64,000 bases of DNA from Marinifilum sp. D737. GTDB lineage: Bacteria > Bacteroidota > Bacteroidia > Bacteroidales > Marinifilaceae. The translations under genes and the position numbers were made by a program. Of this stretch, positions 19,554-28,657 are shown piece after piece (position 1 is the stretch's first letter; every line of letters begins with the position of its first letter). The notes under the pieces were generated by a model. The model was not told the origin of the DNA. It did not search any database and was given only the letters and a program-made list of their open reading frames with translations. The DNA lies in NCBI RefSeq assembly GCF_026672275.1, contig NZ_JANQCD010000015.1, positions 52,107-116,106 on the forward strand, in the 5' to 3' direction.

Positions 19554-20123
19554 GCCGCAAATTTAAGTAAAAGATGCGTAGAATTGCTTTCTGAGGGTAA
19601 TATAGATGAATTATATAAATCTGATGTGAAATCAGGATTAAATGTAGGATGAGATTATATTAACATTTGGATTGCATACAAATGATCTTGCTCATGGGTG
19701 CGAATTAAACCATTACCTGGTATTAAATGATATTTTCGTACGTTTAGCTGATCCGAACGCGCAAAAATCTGTTCCAGACGTAGGAATATCTCATATTTTC
19801 ATAAAAAAAGCTGTTCTAAACACACATTTGCCTGTCCAAAACCTACATCAGAGTCTCCTTTTTGCACCTAAAATTGCCTAAAAACCTGTTTAGATGACAT
19901 CCACCCTAGGAAAATATGAGATATTCCTACGTTTGTTTCATATATTTCCACAAATACTTCATCTAAACGTACGTTTGTATGATATTTTCCTGCGTCAGCA
20001 TCATTCACACATGGGTTGGAATCTCATTCACCCAGGTAAATGTTACTCATTTATGCGTTAAGATGAAATATTTCCACATCCCCTTGACTTAAACATGCGT
20101 GCAAAATGATATTTAACGTGAGT
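19554..20123. other. 570-base gene-free region rich in related dyads
   Basis: No convincing gene. It contains a perfect 23-base inverted repeat (19778-19800 with 19910-19932), a 12-base palindrome AAACGTACGTTT at 19965-19976, two copies of ATGATATTTTC (19727, 19979) and many variants of TTTCC(T/G)ACGT. The pattern suggests a binding-site array, a decayed mobile element or a structured RNA. Confidence 0.55.
19778..19932. repeat. 23-base perfect inverted repeat with 109-base spacer
   Basis: The arm at 19778-19800 (ACGTAGGAATATCTC and on) is the exact reverse complement of 19910-19932. No transposase is present between the arms. Confidence 0.75.
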
Positions 20124-20567
20124 TCAATTGGAAACCCGGTTCATCCAAAAAGAAAATACTCGCCCATTATTACCTGCAATATTTACTTTTAATTTACCAT
20201 TGCTTAGCTTGAAATATTGAATTTTCTTGGGGAAGTCGTGCTCAAGATTTTCAAATGAATAATAGTCAGAAATGGACTCATTTAAAGGAAAAGAAATTGT
20301 AGCTCCCTGGTTTTGATCAAACACAGTTGCCTGATAAACCACTTTTCCTTCTATCTGCTTAATAACTAAACTCTCCAAAACTTTCTGCTTGCCATCTACC
20401 AATTGGTATCCTATTCCAATTAAGACATTACTTTTTACCTCCCACTTTTCAAATTGTTGTTTGCCTTCAACCTGCCAGGTACCTTCCAAAAAATGAAAAG
20501 ATTGAACATCCTGAGTAGAACAGGAGTGGGTACAAATCGAGAAAATAATTAAAATCAGATACTTCAT
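20124..20567 (-). CDS. DUF6265-like small lipoprotein
   Basis: A 147-aa protein with a lipoprotein signal (THSC, modified Cys near residue 16), then FLEGTWQVEGKQQFEKWE and ENLEHDFPKKIQYF. These segments recall DUF6265-type proteins, in which a WxGxW-like start and an N-x-x-HDFP segment are conserved (assigned from memory). It probably sits on the inner or outer membrane facing the periplasm; function unknown. It is 29 bases downstream of an SGNH esterase on the same strand, so the two may be co-transcribed. Confidence 0.75.
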   Translation of the reverse strand: MKYLILIIFSICTHSCSTQDVQSFHFLEGTWQVEGKQQFEKWEVKSNVLIGIGYQLVDGKQKVLESLVIKQIEGKVVYQATVFDQNQGATISFPLNESISDYYSFENLEHDFPKKIQYFKLSNGKLKVNIAGNNGRVFSFWMNRVSN

Positions 20568-20596
20568 AAAGCAAAGGGATATTTATTTCTTTCAAT

Positions 20597-21682
20597 TTAC
20601 CAATTAATATTTTCATCGATAAATTGAATCAGGCTATTGGCCATTTCCTCTTGTTCCTTAATCGATGGATGTCCTGTTGTTTCTTTGAAAGGAACAAAAT
20701 GTGTGTAGATTTGATCATCTTTTAAGCCAGCAACTGCCTTTTTAATATAGCCTGGCCACTGAGAGCCTTCCTTCGTAGCATCCATATTTCCCAGCATGCA
20801 TATGATTTCTGCTTTAGGGTAGTGATTTCGAATCCCTGCTACAAACTGCTGGTATGCATGAATCAAATATTCTTCGCTTGGAGATTTTTCACCAAAATTC
20901 TTCTTGAACTCATCTCTTTCGGGCATATTTACCAACCATGAATCATTCTGAAATAAATTTACCACCACCACATCGGGTGCATACAAGGAAAAATCCCACT
21001 TGCTGGTTGAATCTGCAGGGTTTAATCGATCGTAAATATCTGGCATTTCGAAAGGGAACCAACTAATTGTAATTCCAATACCACTTTTACAAATACAATG
21101 GTAATCGGCATCGAAATGTCTGGCAGTTATTGAGGCATAGCTTAAATAATTGTTTGTAAAAGTACTGTCCGGAGAGTCTTTTCCTGAAGTATCTTCCACT
21201 GCGTATCCTGCCGTGATGGAATTCCCATAAAACTCTACCTTTCTTTTGGGCACATCTGCTTTGGCTAATAGCTTGGCTTTTCCACCAATCTTAAAACCAT
21301 AAAAGTTGGTTGCTCCCCTATCCCATTCAGTACGTTTAAACAACTCTATACTATGTTTCCCTGGCGATAAATTAGTAGCCAATTCATGGTACTCCTTTAT
21401 TGTATCGGGGCGAAACAGTACAATACTGTCCTTATCGATGATAATATTATAATAGTTATCAGCCTTTTCATCCTTCATTAAAGCACTCAGCGATTCTCCT
21501 TCAAAGTTTATTTTGATCGAGCTACCCGACCAATACAGCTCTGCGTGATCAAAACTTGTAGTATCAATTCTTCCAGAATATTTTATTTCTGAGTTTGAGA
21601 ATGGAACAATTAAACTTTGTTGCTTTGTACAAGCTGTAAAAATTGCAATCAAAACAATTAGGAGATAATAGGTATTTTTCAT
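20597..21682 (-). CDS. SGNH/GDSL hydrolase lipoprotein, carbohydrate-esterase-2-like
   Basis: The start at 21682 gives a clean lipoprotein signal (MKNTYYLLIV to FTAC); an upstream in-frame start at 21721 would add 13 residues. The N-terminal half is a beta-sandwich like that of CE2 esterases (SGRIDTTSFDHAELYWSGS, NFEGESL). The C-terminal half is an SGNH hydrolase with EFYGNSITAGY, where Ser is the nucleophile and GNSIT replaces GDS. VVVNLFQND and TTGHPS give blocks III and V. It likely de-acetylates a polysaccharide at the cell surface. Confidence 0.82.
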   Translation of the reverse strand: MKNTYYLLIVLIAIFTACTKQQSLIVPFSNSEIKYSGRIDTTSFDHAELYWSGSSIKINFEGESLSALMKDEKADNYYNIIIDKDSIVLFRPDTIKEYHELATNLSPGKHSIELFKRTEWDRGATNFYGFKIGGKAKLLAKADVPKRKVEFYGNSITAGYAVEDTSGKDSPDSTFTNNYLSYASITARHFDADYHCICKSGIGITISWFPFEMPDIYDRLNPADSTSKWDFSLYAPDVVVVNLFQNDSWLVNMPERDEFKKNFGEKSPSEEYLIHAYQQFVAGIRNHYPKAEIICMLGNMDATKEGSQWPGYIKKAVAGLKDDQIYTHFVPFKETTGHPSIKEQEEMANSLIQFIDENINW

Positions 21683-21798
21683 GATATGGATTTTATAGTA
21701 TGGATTTTCAAAACTACTCATTATTTTACGTCGAACTCACCTTATTTAAATTCTAAATGAATCCTTTGTTTAAAATACTGATAGATATCAATTAAAAA

Positions 21799-21816
21799 GG
21801 CAGCCAACGGGCTGCC
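21799..21816 (-). terminator. Terminator after acuI-like gene
   Basis: GGCAGCC and GGCTGCC pair around a 4-base loop; on the minus strand a T tract follows, about 27 bases after the stop codon. Confidence 0.8.
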
Positions 21817-21842
21817 CTAAACGATAAGTATCTAATGAAAGT

Positions 21843-22835
21843 TTAAAGTTTTACAATTACTCTTCCCCTACTTTTCTTTTGTAGCATTAAATTGATATAA
21901 GTATCCAATTCTTCTAAAGAAGATTCAATTACCTGTTCCTTATGCTTGTATACATTCCATTCTGCCGCCAATTTGTCCCAAACTTTTTGTCTTAACTCCA
22001 TTGGACAATTTTGAGAATCGATACCTATCAAACTGATACCATTTAAAATAAATGGATAAACGGTCATGGGTAAATCTCCTGATCCTACGTTTCCGCAACA
22101 AGTTACGGTTCCCATAGGCTTACAAGCTTTCAATAATGTATGCAAAGTATTTCCACCGATAACATCAATGGCACCAGCCCAAAGAGGTCTTAGCAATGGT
22201 CTTCCCGACTGATCATCAGTAATCTCTTTTGAGATACGACTGCTAGCTCCCAGTTCGTGTAATACATCTTCCTCTCCTATAGATTCAGAAGTTGCTGCAA
22301 CCACCTCGAAACCTAATGATGATAAAATACTAATGGCAATGCTTCCCACACCACCTAAAGCTCCTGTAACTACAACTGGTCCCATTTCTGGTGTTTGACC
22401 TGATGCCAATAGTTTATACACAGAAAGTGCAGCCGTAAAACCTGCAGTTCCATAAATCATAGCATCGCGAAAGCTTAATTCTTTTGGTAAAGCCACGACC
22501 CAATTGGCAGGAACACGAATGTAATCAGCGAAACCTCCATCGGTATTCATTCCCAAATCATAGCTGGTAACAATTACCTCATCACCCACTTTAAATTGAT
22601 CACTTGATGATTCTTCTACAACACCTGCAGCATCAATTCCCGGCGTGTGAGGATAATTTCTGCTTACTCCCTTATTTCCCGATACCGACAAGGCATCTTT
22701 GTAGTTTAATGATGAGTAACGCACTCGAATTAAAACTTCACCTTCAGGTAAATCCTCAATCTTTCTGCTTACAATCTCTCTTTTGTATTCTCCATTTTCT
22801 TCCCTGATACGAAGTGCTTTAAATTCTTTATCCAT
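21843..22835 (-). CDS. YhdH/YhfP-family quinone oxidoreductase (acrylyl-CoA reductase type)
   Basis: A 330-aa zinc-free medium-chain dehydrogenase. Family features are SSLNYKDALSVSGNKGVSR near residue 45, HTPGIDAAGVVE, the NADPH-binding VTGALGGVGSIA near residue 155 and CCGNVGSGDLPMTVYPFILNGISLIGIDS. The best-studied relative, AcuI, reduces acryloyl-CoA to propionyl-CoA. That would feed the propionyl-CoA carboxylase coded at 11.7-15.4 kb, but this link is an inference. It is divergent from an HxlR regulator 137 bases away, which probably controls it. Confidence 0.88.
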   Translation of the reverse strand: MDKEFKALRIREENGEYKREIVSRKIEDLPEGEVLIRVRYSSLNYKDALSVSGNKGVSRNYPHTPGIDAAGVVEESSSDQFKVGDEVIVTSYDLGMNTDGGFADYIRVPANWVVALPKELSFRDAMIYGTAGFTAALSVYKLLASGQTPEMGPVVVTGALGGVGSIAISILSSLGFEVVAATSESIGEEDVLHELGASSRISKEITDDQSGRPLLRPLWAGAIDVIGGNTLHTLLKACKPMGTVTCCGNVGSGDLPMTVYPFILNGISLIGIDSQNCPMELRQKVWDKLAAEWNVYKHKEQVIESSLEELDTYINLMLQKKSRGRVIVKL

Positions 22836-22972
22836 AACGGTTCTGTATTTTATTCTTATCTTGCAACAAAATTACGTGCATTTAATCTACAAATCAAGAG
22901 CTTACAATTATATCCCATACTAACATTTTGTTCTGATTTACTGATTATCAAGCCATAAAAATTTCAAAAAAA

Positions 22973-23278
22973 TTGGAAAAAGGAATTTGTCCTATCGATA
23001 CATTTATTAATTACGTAAAAGGAAAGCGTAAGGCAACCATTATTTTGCACCTGAAACAAGGTACAAAACGATATTCGGAATTGGTGAAGCTCATTCCTGA
23101 TGTGAGTGATAGAATGCTTAGTAAAAACCTAAAAGAGCTGGAAGAATCAGGTTTTATCGAAAAGAGAATATATCCCGAAGTACCTCCAAAAGTAGAATAT
23201 AGCCTAAGTAAGTTGGGAAATGAAATACATCCGGTATTGATTGCCATGTTCCGAGCAGGAAAGCTATTGGAAAAATAA
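22973..23278 (+). CDS. HxlR-family transcriptional regulator (TTG start)
   Basis: A 101-aa winged-helix protein with the HxlR layout: an N-terminal Cys (CPID), KATIILHL, RYSELVKLIPDVSDRMLSKNLKELEESGFIEKR as the recognition helix region and PPKVEYSLSKLG as the wing. No ATG is available: the reading frame opens after a stop at 22934-22936, and the best start is TTG at 22973. HxlR proteins often sense electrophiles or redox state through the N-terminal Cys and control a divergent oxidoreductase, which is the arrangement seen here. Confidence 0.87.
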   Translation: MEKGICPIDTFINYVKGKRKATIILHLKQGTKRYSELVKLIPDVSDRMLSKNLKELEESGFIEKRIYPEVPPKVEYSLSKLGNEIHPVLIAMFRAGKLLEK

Positions 23279-23301
23279 AAGGCAACCTATTGGCTGCCTT
23301 T
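23278..23301. terminator. Bidirectional terminator between hxlR and pepT
   Basis: AAAGGCA-a-CC, TATT, GG-c-TGCCTTT between convergent genes, with A and T tracts on both sides. Confidence 0.75.
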
Positions 23302-23322
23302 CATTTTATCATTTAAGTTGAT

Positions 23323-24549
23323 TTATCTTTTTGCAATCAAGTCAACAATCTTAAGGATTACATCAACAGCTTTTTCCATTGATTGAACCGGAACATACTC
23401 GAATCTACCATGGAAATTATGCCCTCCTGCAAAAATATTCGGACAAGGCAAGCCCATGTATGACAATCGGCTTCCATCGGTACCTCCACGAATTGGAATC
23501 ACCATTGGAGAAACTCCAACTTCTTTCATGGCTTCTTCCGCAATATCAACAATATACTTCACAGGCTCTACCTTTTCACGCATGTTATAATACTGATTGG
23601 TCATTTCAAGCGTAACTGTTCCTTCCCCTAATTTCTGATTATATTCTGCACACAAATCTTCAATGAGCTTCTTGCGAGCTTCGTAATTGTTCATGTCAAA
23701 ATCACGAATGATATACTGAAGAGAACTGCTCTCCACTCCACCATTCATCGCAATTAAATGATAAAAACCTTGATACCCTTCGGTCTTTTCAGGAACTTCA
23801 TCCTTTGGCAAACAAGCAGCAAATTCATTTGCAATGCTCATGGAATTGATCATCTTGTCTTTTGCCATTCCTGGATGAACATTTCGTCCCTTAAAGGTAA
23901 TTTTAGCAAAGGCTGCATTAAAATTCTCGTACTGCAACTCTCCTATTTCACCACCATCTAATGTATATGCGAAATCGGCTCCAAATTTCTTAACATCAAA
24001 AAAGTCTGCTCCTTTTCCAATTTCCTCATCCGGAGTAAAACCAACATGTAAAGCACCATGTTTAATTTCAGGGTTTTTAGCCAAATATTCAACTGCAGTT
24101 ATAATCTCAGCAACACCGGCTTTATCATCGGCACCTAATAAAGTTGTACCATCTGTTGTAATTATAGTTTGACCTTTATAATTTGTCAATTCAGGAAAAT
24201 CAGCCACTTTCATTACGATATCCTGCTCCTTATTTAGAACGATATCCAAACCATTATAATTTTCCAGAATTTGAGGTTTTACATTCTTTCCGGAAAAATC
24301 AGGACTTGTATCCATATGAGCAACGAAACCCACTTTTGGAACTTCCTTATCAATATTCGAAGGAAGAACACCCATTACATATCCATTCTCGTCAACACTT
24401 ACATTTTCCAGTCCAACTTCCTCCAATTCTTTTGCCAGCTCTTTTGCAAGAACCATTTGACCTGGTGTACTCGGTGTCAAACCTGTTTCTGTATCCGATT
24501 CGGTATCGAACTTTACGTATTTTAAAAATTTATCTACTACAGTATTCAT
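23323..24549 (-). CDS. pepT: Tripeptide aminopeptidase (peptidase T)
   Basis: Cytoplasmic M20B zinc peptidase that removes the N-terminal residue of tripeptides. The 408-aa protein carries the expected ligands in [34 protein letters not shown] and [12 protein letters not shown]. Length and motifs match PepT closely. It follows a conserved hypothetical gene on the same strand, separated by a hairpin, so it is probably transcribed separately. Confidence 0.96.
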   Translation of the reverse strand: MNTVVDKFLKYVKFDTESDTETGLTPSTPGQMVLAKELAKELEEVGLENVSVDENGYVMGVLPSNIDKEVPKVGFVAHMDTSPDFSGKNVKPQILENYNGLDIVLNKEQDIVMKVADFPELTNYKGQTIITTDGTTLLGADDKAGVAEIITAVEYLAKNPEIKHGALHVGFTPDEEIGKGADFFDVKKFGADFAYTLDGGEIGELQYENFNAAFAKITFKGRNVHPGMAKDKMINSMSIANEFAACLPKDEVPEKTEGYQGFYHLIAMNGGVESSSLQYIIRDFDMNNYEARKKLIEDLCAEYNQKLGEGTVTLEMTNQYYNMREKVEPVKYIVDIAEEAMKEVGVSPMVIPIRGGTDGSRLSYMGLPCPNIFAGGHNFHGRFEYVPVQSMEKAVDVILKIVDLIAKR

Positions 24550-24597
24550 TGTTGTGTATTGTTAATAGTATAAGTCTCACCCTCAGGTAAAATAAAA

Positions 24598-24617
24598 CGC
24601 TTCAAAAAATTGAAGCG
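24598..24617 (-). terminator. Terminator between the 24.7-kb gene and pepT
   Basis: CGCTTCA pairs with TGAAGCG around an A-rich loop; on the minus strand TTTTATTTT follows. Confidence 0.7.
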
Positions 24618-24686
24618 CCTACAATATTACTAAAATGATCCTTTAATATGAATTCATTACTTATAATTCTTAGTTCATCATTTTCT

Positions 24687-25370
24687 TTAAACGTCATCCG
24701 ATTTAAACTGAAAGCCTAATCGTTTACCAGTTTGGATTCTTGCATTCTGCATTTTTTCAAAGATTTGTGCTACCGACATAATCTTAACATTATCATATGG
24801 TGGGACCAACAAATCGAAATTTAAGGAGTAATTAATTGCCGTTTCAACAATTCTGCGTAAACTTTCTTTAGTTGCCATGCTGGCCGATAAATCTGTTTGC
24901 AAAAGTCCCATTTGTCTCTTTCCTTCTACGATATAGTGTTTCTCACGATTGATAAAAATACGGGCTACCAAATATCCTAAATCATCATAGCGAGCATATT
25001 TAAATGAATCGTAAAGAAAGTTGTAAATGTTAATGATTCCGGAATAAGCGTTATCCGGATTTGTTCTTACATAGTTTTGCTCCCAAACATTGTGATCTCG
25101 ATTAAATTGGAATACATTGGTATGCAAACTAAAAACCAATATATCAGAGGCAACTTTTATTTGAAATTCAAATTCGCCTCTATCCTCATACTCCAGTAGA
25201 ACTTTCTCATCTGCATCTTGTAGCTCCGCATTATATTCAAGTACCAAACCTTCCAAAACATCTCGTAAATCTTCAAATATCTCTTTTGTATTCTGATATA
25301 CTTGTTGCTTTAAGGTAGCTTTTTCACGAATCGTATTTAAAATGGCTGTTTTCGTATTCAATATGTTCAT
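24687..25370 (-). CDS. Conserved hypothetical protein of Bacteroidota
   Basis: A 227-aa soluble protein without signal peptide or membrane segment. It begins with a helical stretch (residues 1-50), continues as a mixed alpha/beta region (FEFQIKVASDILVFSLHTNVF, NIYNFLYDSFKYARYDDLGYLVARIFINRE) and ends in helices. I recognise no catalytic motif. It lies downstream of proS on the same strand. Coding character is good, but no function is claimed. Confidence 0.8.
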   Translation of the reverse strand: MNILNTKTAILNTIREKATLKQQVYQNTKEIFEDLRDVLEGLVLEYNAELQDADEKVLLEYEDRGEFEFQIKVASDILVFSLHTNVFQFNRDHNVWEQNYVRTNPDNAYSGIINIYNFLYDSFKYARYDDLGYLVARIFINREKHYIVEGKRQMGLLQTDLSASMATKESLRRIVETAINYSLNFDLLVPPYDNVKIMSVAQIFEKMQNARIQTGKRLGFQFKSDDV

Positions 25371-25405
25371 TGTATAGTTGTTTAAGGTAATTTTTAAATA
25401 TACAA

Positions 25406-25439
25406 AAAAACAGTCACCGATATTTCGATGACTGTTTTT
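25406..25439 (-). terminator. Terminator downstream of proS
   Basis: AAAAACAGTCA pairs with TGACTGTTTTT around a 12-base loop, 24 bases after the proS stop codon. Confidence 0.8.
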
Positions 25440-25463
25440 ATTATGATTGTATTGAATACTTTC

Positions 25464-26939
25464 TTAGTACGCTTTCGCAAAAACAACACGTCTTTTCGAA
25501 GGCTTTCCTGTAAGCATACACACTCCTTCTTCCTCTTCTGCATCGAAAGGTATACAGCGAATGGTTGCTTTGGTTTCATTTTTAATTTGCTCTTCTGTTT
25601 CAGCTGTTCCATCCCAATGAGCAAGGAAAAATCCGGTTTTTGTTTCCAACAACTCTTTGAATTCATCATATGAATCAACCTTAGTTGTTTTCTCAGCTCT
25701 AAAATCAAGTGCTTTTTGGAAAATATTAGCTTGAATTTCTTCTAATAATTTCTCAATCACCTCTTCGATACCATCAATAGGAAGAGTTTCCTTTGATAAA
25801 GTATCACGACGAGCCAATTCGATTGTTCCATTTTCCAAATCACGATTTCCAATCGCCAAACGTACAGGTACACCTTTCAATTCGTACTCGGCAAATTTCC
25901 ACCCTGGTTTGCGGTTATCGCTATCATCAAATTTCACAGAAATCCCCATCGATTTAAGCTTCGCAACAATTGGATCTATTTTAGCAGCAATCTTTTCCAA
26001 CTCTTCTGCTTTTCTGTAAATTGGTACAATTACAACCTGAATTGGAGCCAATTTTGGAGGTAAAACCAATCCGTTATCATCAGAGTGAGCCATAATTAAT
26101 GCTCCCATCAAACGAGTTGAAACTCCCCAGGAAGTAGCCCAAACGTAATCCTCTTTTCCTTCCTTGTTCGCAAATTTTACATCAAATGCTTTTGCAAAAT
26201 TTTGTCCCAAGAAATGAGAAGTACCTGCTTGCAATGCCTTTCCATCTTGCATTAATGCTTCAATACAATAAGTATCCAAAGCACCTGCAAATCTTTCCGA
26301 CTCTGTTTTATGACCTTTTAATACTGGAACTGCCATAAAGTTCTCAGCAAAATCGCCATAAACATTAATCATTTGCTCTGTTTCCTGCAATGCTTCTTCC
26401 TTGGTAGCATGAGCAGTATGCCCTTCTTGCCACAGGAATTCCGCAGTACGTAAAAACAAACGAGTACGCATTTCCCAACGCATTACATTTGCCCATTGGT
26501 TACAAAGAATAGGAAGATCTCTGTAAGACTGAATCCAGTTTCTATATGTATTCCAAATAATGGTTTCCGAGGTAGGTCGGATAATTAATTCCTCTTCTAA
26601 TCTAGCATCAGGATCAACAACTACACCGCGCCCATTGGGGTCATTTTTCAGACGGTAGTGGGTTACAACTGCACATTCTTTTGCAAATCCTTCTACGTGA
26701 TCTGCTTCTTTACTCAAGAATGATTTTGGGATCAATAATGGAAAATATGCATTTTGATGACCGGTATCCTTGAACATCTTGTCCAGTTCTGCCTGCATGT
26801 TTTCCCAGATTGCATAACCGTAAGGCTTAATAATCATACATCCTCTCACAGCAGAATTCTCTGCTAGATCTGCTTTCATTACCAGATCATTATACCATTG
26901 CGAATAATTTTCGCTTCTGCTCGTTAAAACTTTTGCCAT
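25464..26939 (-). CDS. proS: Prolyl-tRNA synthetase (eukaryote/archaeal type)
   Basis: Charges tRNA-Pro with proline. At 491 aa without the bacterial INS editing insert, it is the short ProS type common in Bacteroidota. Class II motifs are visible: [18 protein letters not shown] (motif 1), [23 protein letters not shown] and [27 protein letters not shown] (motif 2), and [24 protein letters not shown] (motif 3). The anticodon-binding domain and the C-terminal zinc-like domain ending RVVFAKAY follow. A TACTTTTG box on the minus strand (26994-27001) is its likely promoter. Confidence 0.97.
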   Translation of the reverse strand: MAKVLTSRSENYSQWYNDLVMKADLAENSAVRGCMIIKPYGYAIWENMQAELDKMFKDTGHQNAYFPLLIPKSFLSKEADHVEGFAKECAVVTHYRLKNDPNGRGVVVDPDARLEEELIIRPTSETIIWNTYRNWIQSYRDLPILCNQWANVMRWEMRTRLFLRTAEFLWQEGHTAHATKEEALQETEQMINVYGDFAENFMAVPVLKGHKTESERFAGALDTYCIEALMQDGKALQAGTSHFLGQNFAKAFDVKFANKEGKEDYVWATSWGVSTRLMGALIMAHSDDNGLVLPPKLAPIQVVIVPIYRKAEELEKIAAKIDPIVAKLKSMGISVKFDDSDNRKPGWKFAEYELKGVPVRLAIGNRDLENGTIELARRDTLSKETLPIDGIEEVIEKLLEEIQANIFQKALDFRAEKTTKVDSYDEFKELLETKTGFFLAHWDGTAETEEQIKNETKATIRCIPFDAEEEEGVCMLTGKPSKRRVVFAKAY

Positions 26940-26993
26940 TCGATATAGTTTTGGTATAGTATTTGCTACTTTTAGGCTGAATAAAATTCAATA

Positions 26994-27001
26994 CAAAAGT
27001 A
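26994..27001 (-). promoter_or_regulatory. Candidate -7 element for proS
   Basis: Minus-strand TACTTTTG matches TAnnTTTG and lies 55 bases before the proS start. No clear -33 element is seen. Confidence 0.4.
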
Positions 27002-27039
27002 TAAAATTATCTTATATATTCATTATTGGAGGACTTACG

Positions 27040-28551
27040 ATGAAAACCTATTTCAAAATTCTATTAATTTCTGCCCTGTTTGCAACAGGATGTTCGCCTT
27101 CATATATGGGAACTTCCCTTTATGACGACGATATTTACTATGACCCAAGCGATGCACCTTTGATTGTGCAAAAAACTGAAAGCAAAACTGTGATTGCAAA
27201 AAAAGACAATCCACTAGCTCCTGCTCAAGAAAATCAAACAAAAGTAGTACCAGAAACTAAATCAAGTATTGCTCCTGTTGATGATCGTGATTTTTCTGAA
27301 ATTCAAAAGCAGTATGCTGCAATTCTTCAAAACGATTCAATTGGCAGTATAGATACATTGATTTATCAAGCTGAAGAAACTGGTTATTATTATGGTGGTT
27401 TCTCCGGATCTGAAAATGATCGTGAAGAAGCTGAACGATTAAGAGCAATGTATCCGCAGGGATTCGGTTATAACGATGGTAGTGGTTATAGTTTAGCCAT
27501 GTGGTTAGCTGGAAATTCTGATTGGAATGTATACGTTGATGGTGACAAAGTATGGTGGACACCTACCTGGACCAACTATCGTTACTACAATTCATACAAT
27601 TTCCATACCATGAGATATGGCAATTACTTTGCTTATAACTATCCTTATGGATATGGTTATTCATACCCTAGCTGGAGTGTTGGATTTGGATGGGATTCCT
27701 GGTATTGGGATCTACATTTTGGATGGAATTATCATTACCCTTATCATGGTGGTTATTACTACCCATATGGTAATTACTATGGATACTATGGTCATCACCA
27801 TCACCACTATGCAGGACATTATGATGGACACTACGGAAAAAATATATATCATGGAAGAAGAACTGCAACAGGATCTCATGTTGGAACTTCTACCTACACA
27901 AACAACAGAAGTTCTAATGCAAATGTAACAAGAAGAGCAAATGCAAGAACTAATGTTAATAGAAGCGGTACAAACAGAACTACGAGTAGAACCAGTAATG
28001 TAGCAACAAGAAGATCTGTAAATTCATCATCTGCAGCCGATGTAAGAAGAACCAGAGCTGCTTCAAGATACAGTTCTGCAAACCGAAGTGCATACAGTAA
28101 TCGTTCCAACAGTACTAGAGGAACATATAATGGTACAAACCCAAATACAAGAAGAAGTGTAAGTAGCACAACTACTAATTCGAGAACTCGTTACGGTACA
28201 CAAACCAATAGAACAAGAAGATCTAGCAGCACGTATTCGAATACAACAAGAAGTAGTTCACCTAGCTATAATAAAACAAGAAATGCTACCCGACCTACTT
28301 ACAATTCTACAAGAGGATCAAGAAACTCGAGCTATTCAAACAGATCTGCAACAAGATCATCATATTCTAAAGTGAGAGGTAATTCGAGAAGCTCAAGCAG
28401 AGGAAGCTCTTACCGATCATCATCCAGATCAAGCTCATCTCGAAGTAGTACTTACAGACCTTCAAACAGCGGATCAAGATCGTCAGGTAGTTCTGTACGT
28501 TCATCAAGTGGTACTTCCAGATCATCATCTGGTGGATCAAGAAGAAGATAA
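27040..28551 (+). CDS. Low-complexity surface lipoprotein, Tyr/Gly/His-rich core and Arg/Ser/Thr-rich tail
   Basis: The lipoprotein signal ends LFATGC (Cys18). Residues 19-150 are acidic; residues about 150-270 are very rich in Tyr, Gly, Trp and His (a run GHHHHHYAGH). The last about 230 residues are almost only Arg, Ser, Thr, Asn and Gly, giving a strongly basic tail. Start ATG is preceded by GGAGG, a strong ribosome-binding site that is rare in this window and implies high expression. It might bind acidic polymers or the peptidoglycan matrix. No homologous family is claimed. Confidence 0.78.
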   Translation: MKTYFKILLISALFATGCSPSYMGTSLYDDDIYYDPSDAPLIVQKTESKTVIAKKDNPLAPAQENQTKVVPETKSSIAPVDDRDFSEIQKQYAAILQNDSIGSIDTLIYQAEETGYYYGGFSGSENDREEAERLRAMYPQGFGYNDGSGYSLAMWLAGNSDWNVYVDGDKVWWTPTWTNYRYYNSYNFHTMRYGNYFAYNYPYGYGYSYPSWSVGFGWDSWYWDLHFGWNYHYPYHGGYYYPYGNYYGYYGHHHHHYAGHYDGHYGKNIYHGRRTATGSHVGTSTYTNNRSSNANVTRRANARTNVNRSGTNRTTSRTSNVATRRSVNSSSAADVRRTRAASRYSSANRSAYSNRSNSTRGTYNGTNPNTRRSVSSTTTNSRTRYGTQTNRTRRSSSTYSNTTRSSSPSYNKTRNATRPTYNSTRGSRNSSYSNRSATRSSYSKVRGNSRSSSRGSSYRSSSRSSSSRSSTYRPSNSGSRSSGSSVRSSSGTSRSSSGGSRRR

Positions 28552-28556
28552 AACAG

Positions 28557-28585
28557 ATAGGGAAACAATCCTCCAGTTTCCCTAT
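28557..28585 (+). terminator. 10-bp hairpin after the low-complexity lipoprotein gene
   Basis: ATAGGGAAAC pairs perfectly with GTTTCCCTAT around a 9-base loop. No T run follows, so it may protect the mRNA end or weakly terminate. Confidence 0.5.
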
Positions 28586-28657
28586 ACAAATAATACGACT
28601 ATAATTTAATTAGTACATATTTTCCCAATATGGGTTCTAATATTAAAACCTAAAATT

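Noticed and set aside
19672..19881. 69-codon plus-strand ORF in the repeat-rich gap
   Set aside because: It spans one arm of the inverted repeat and shows no coding pattern.
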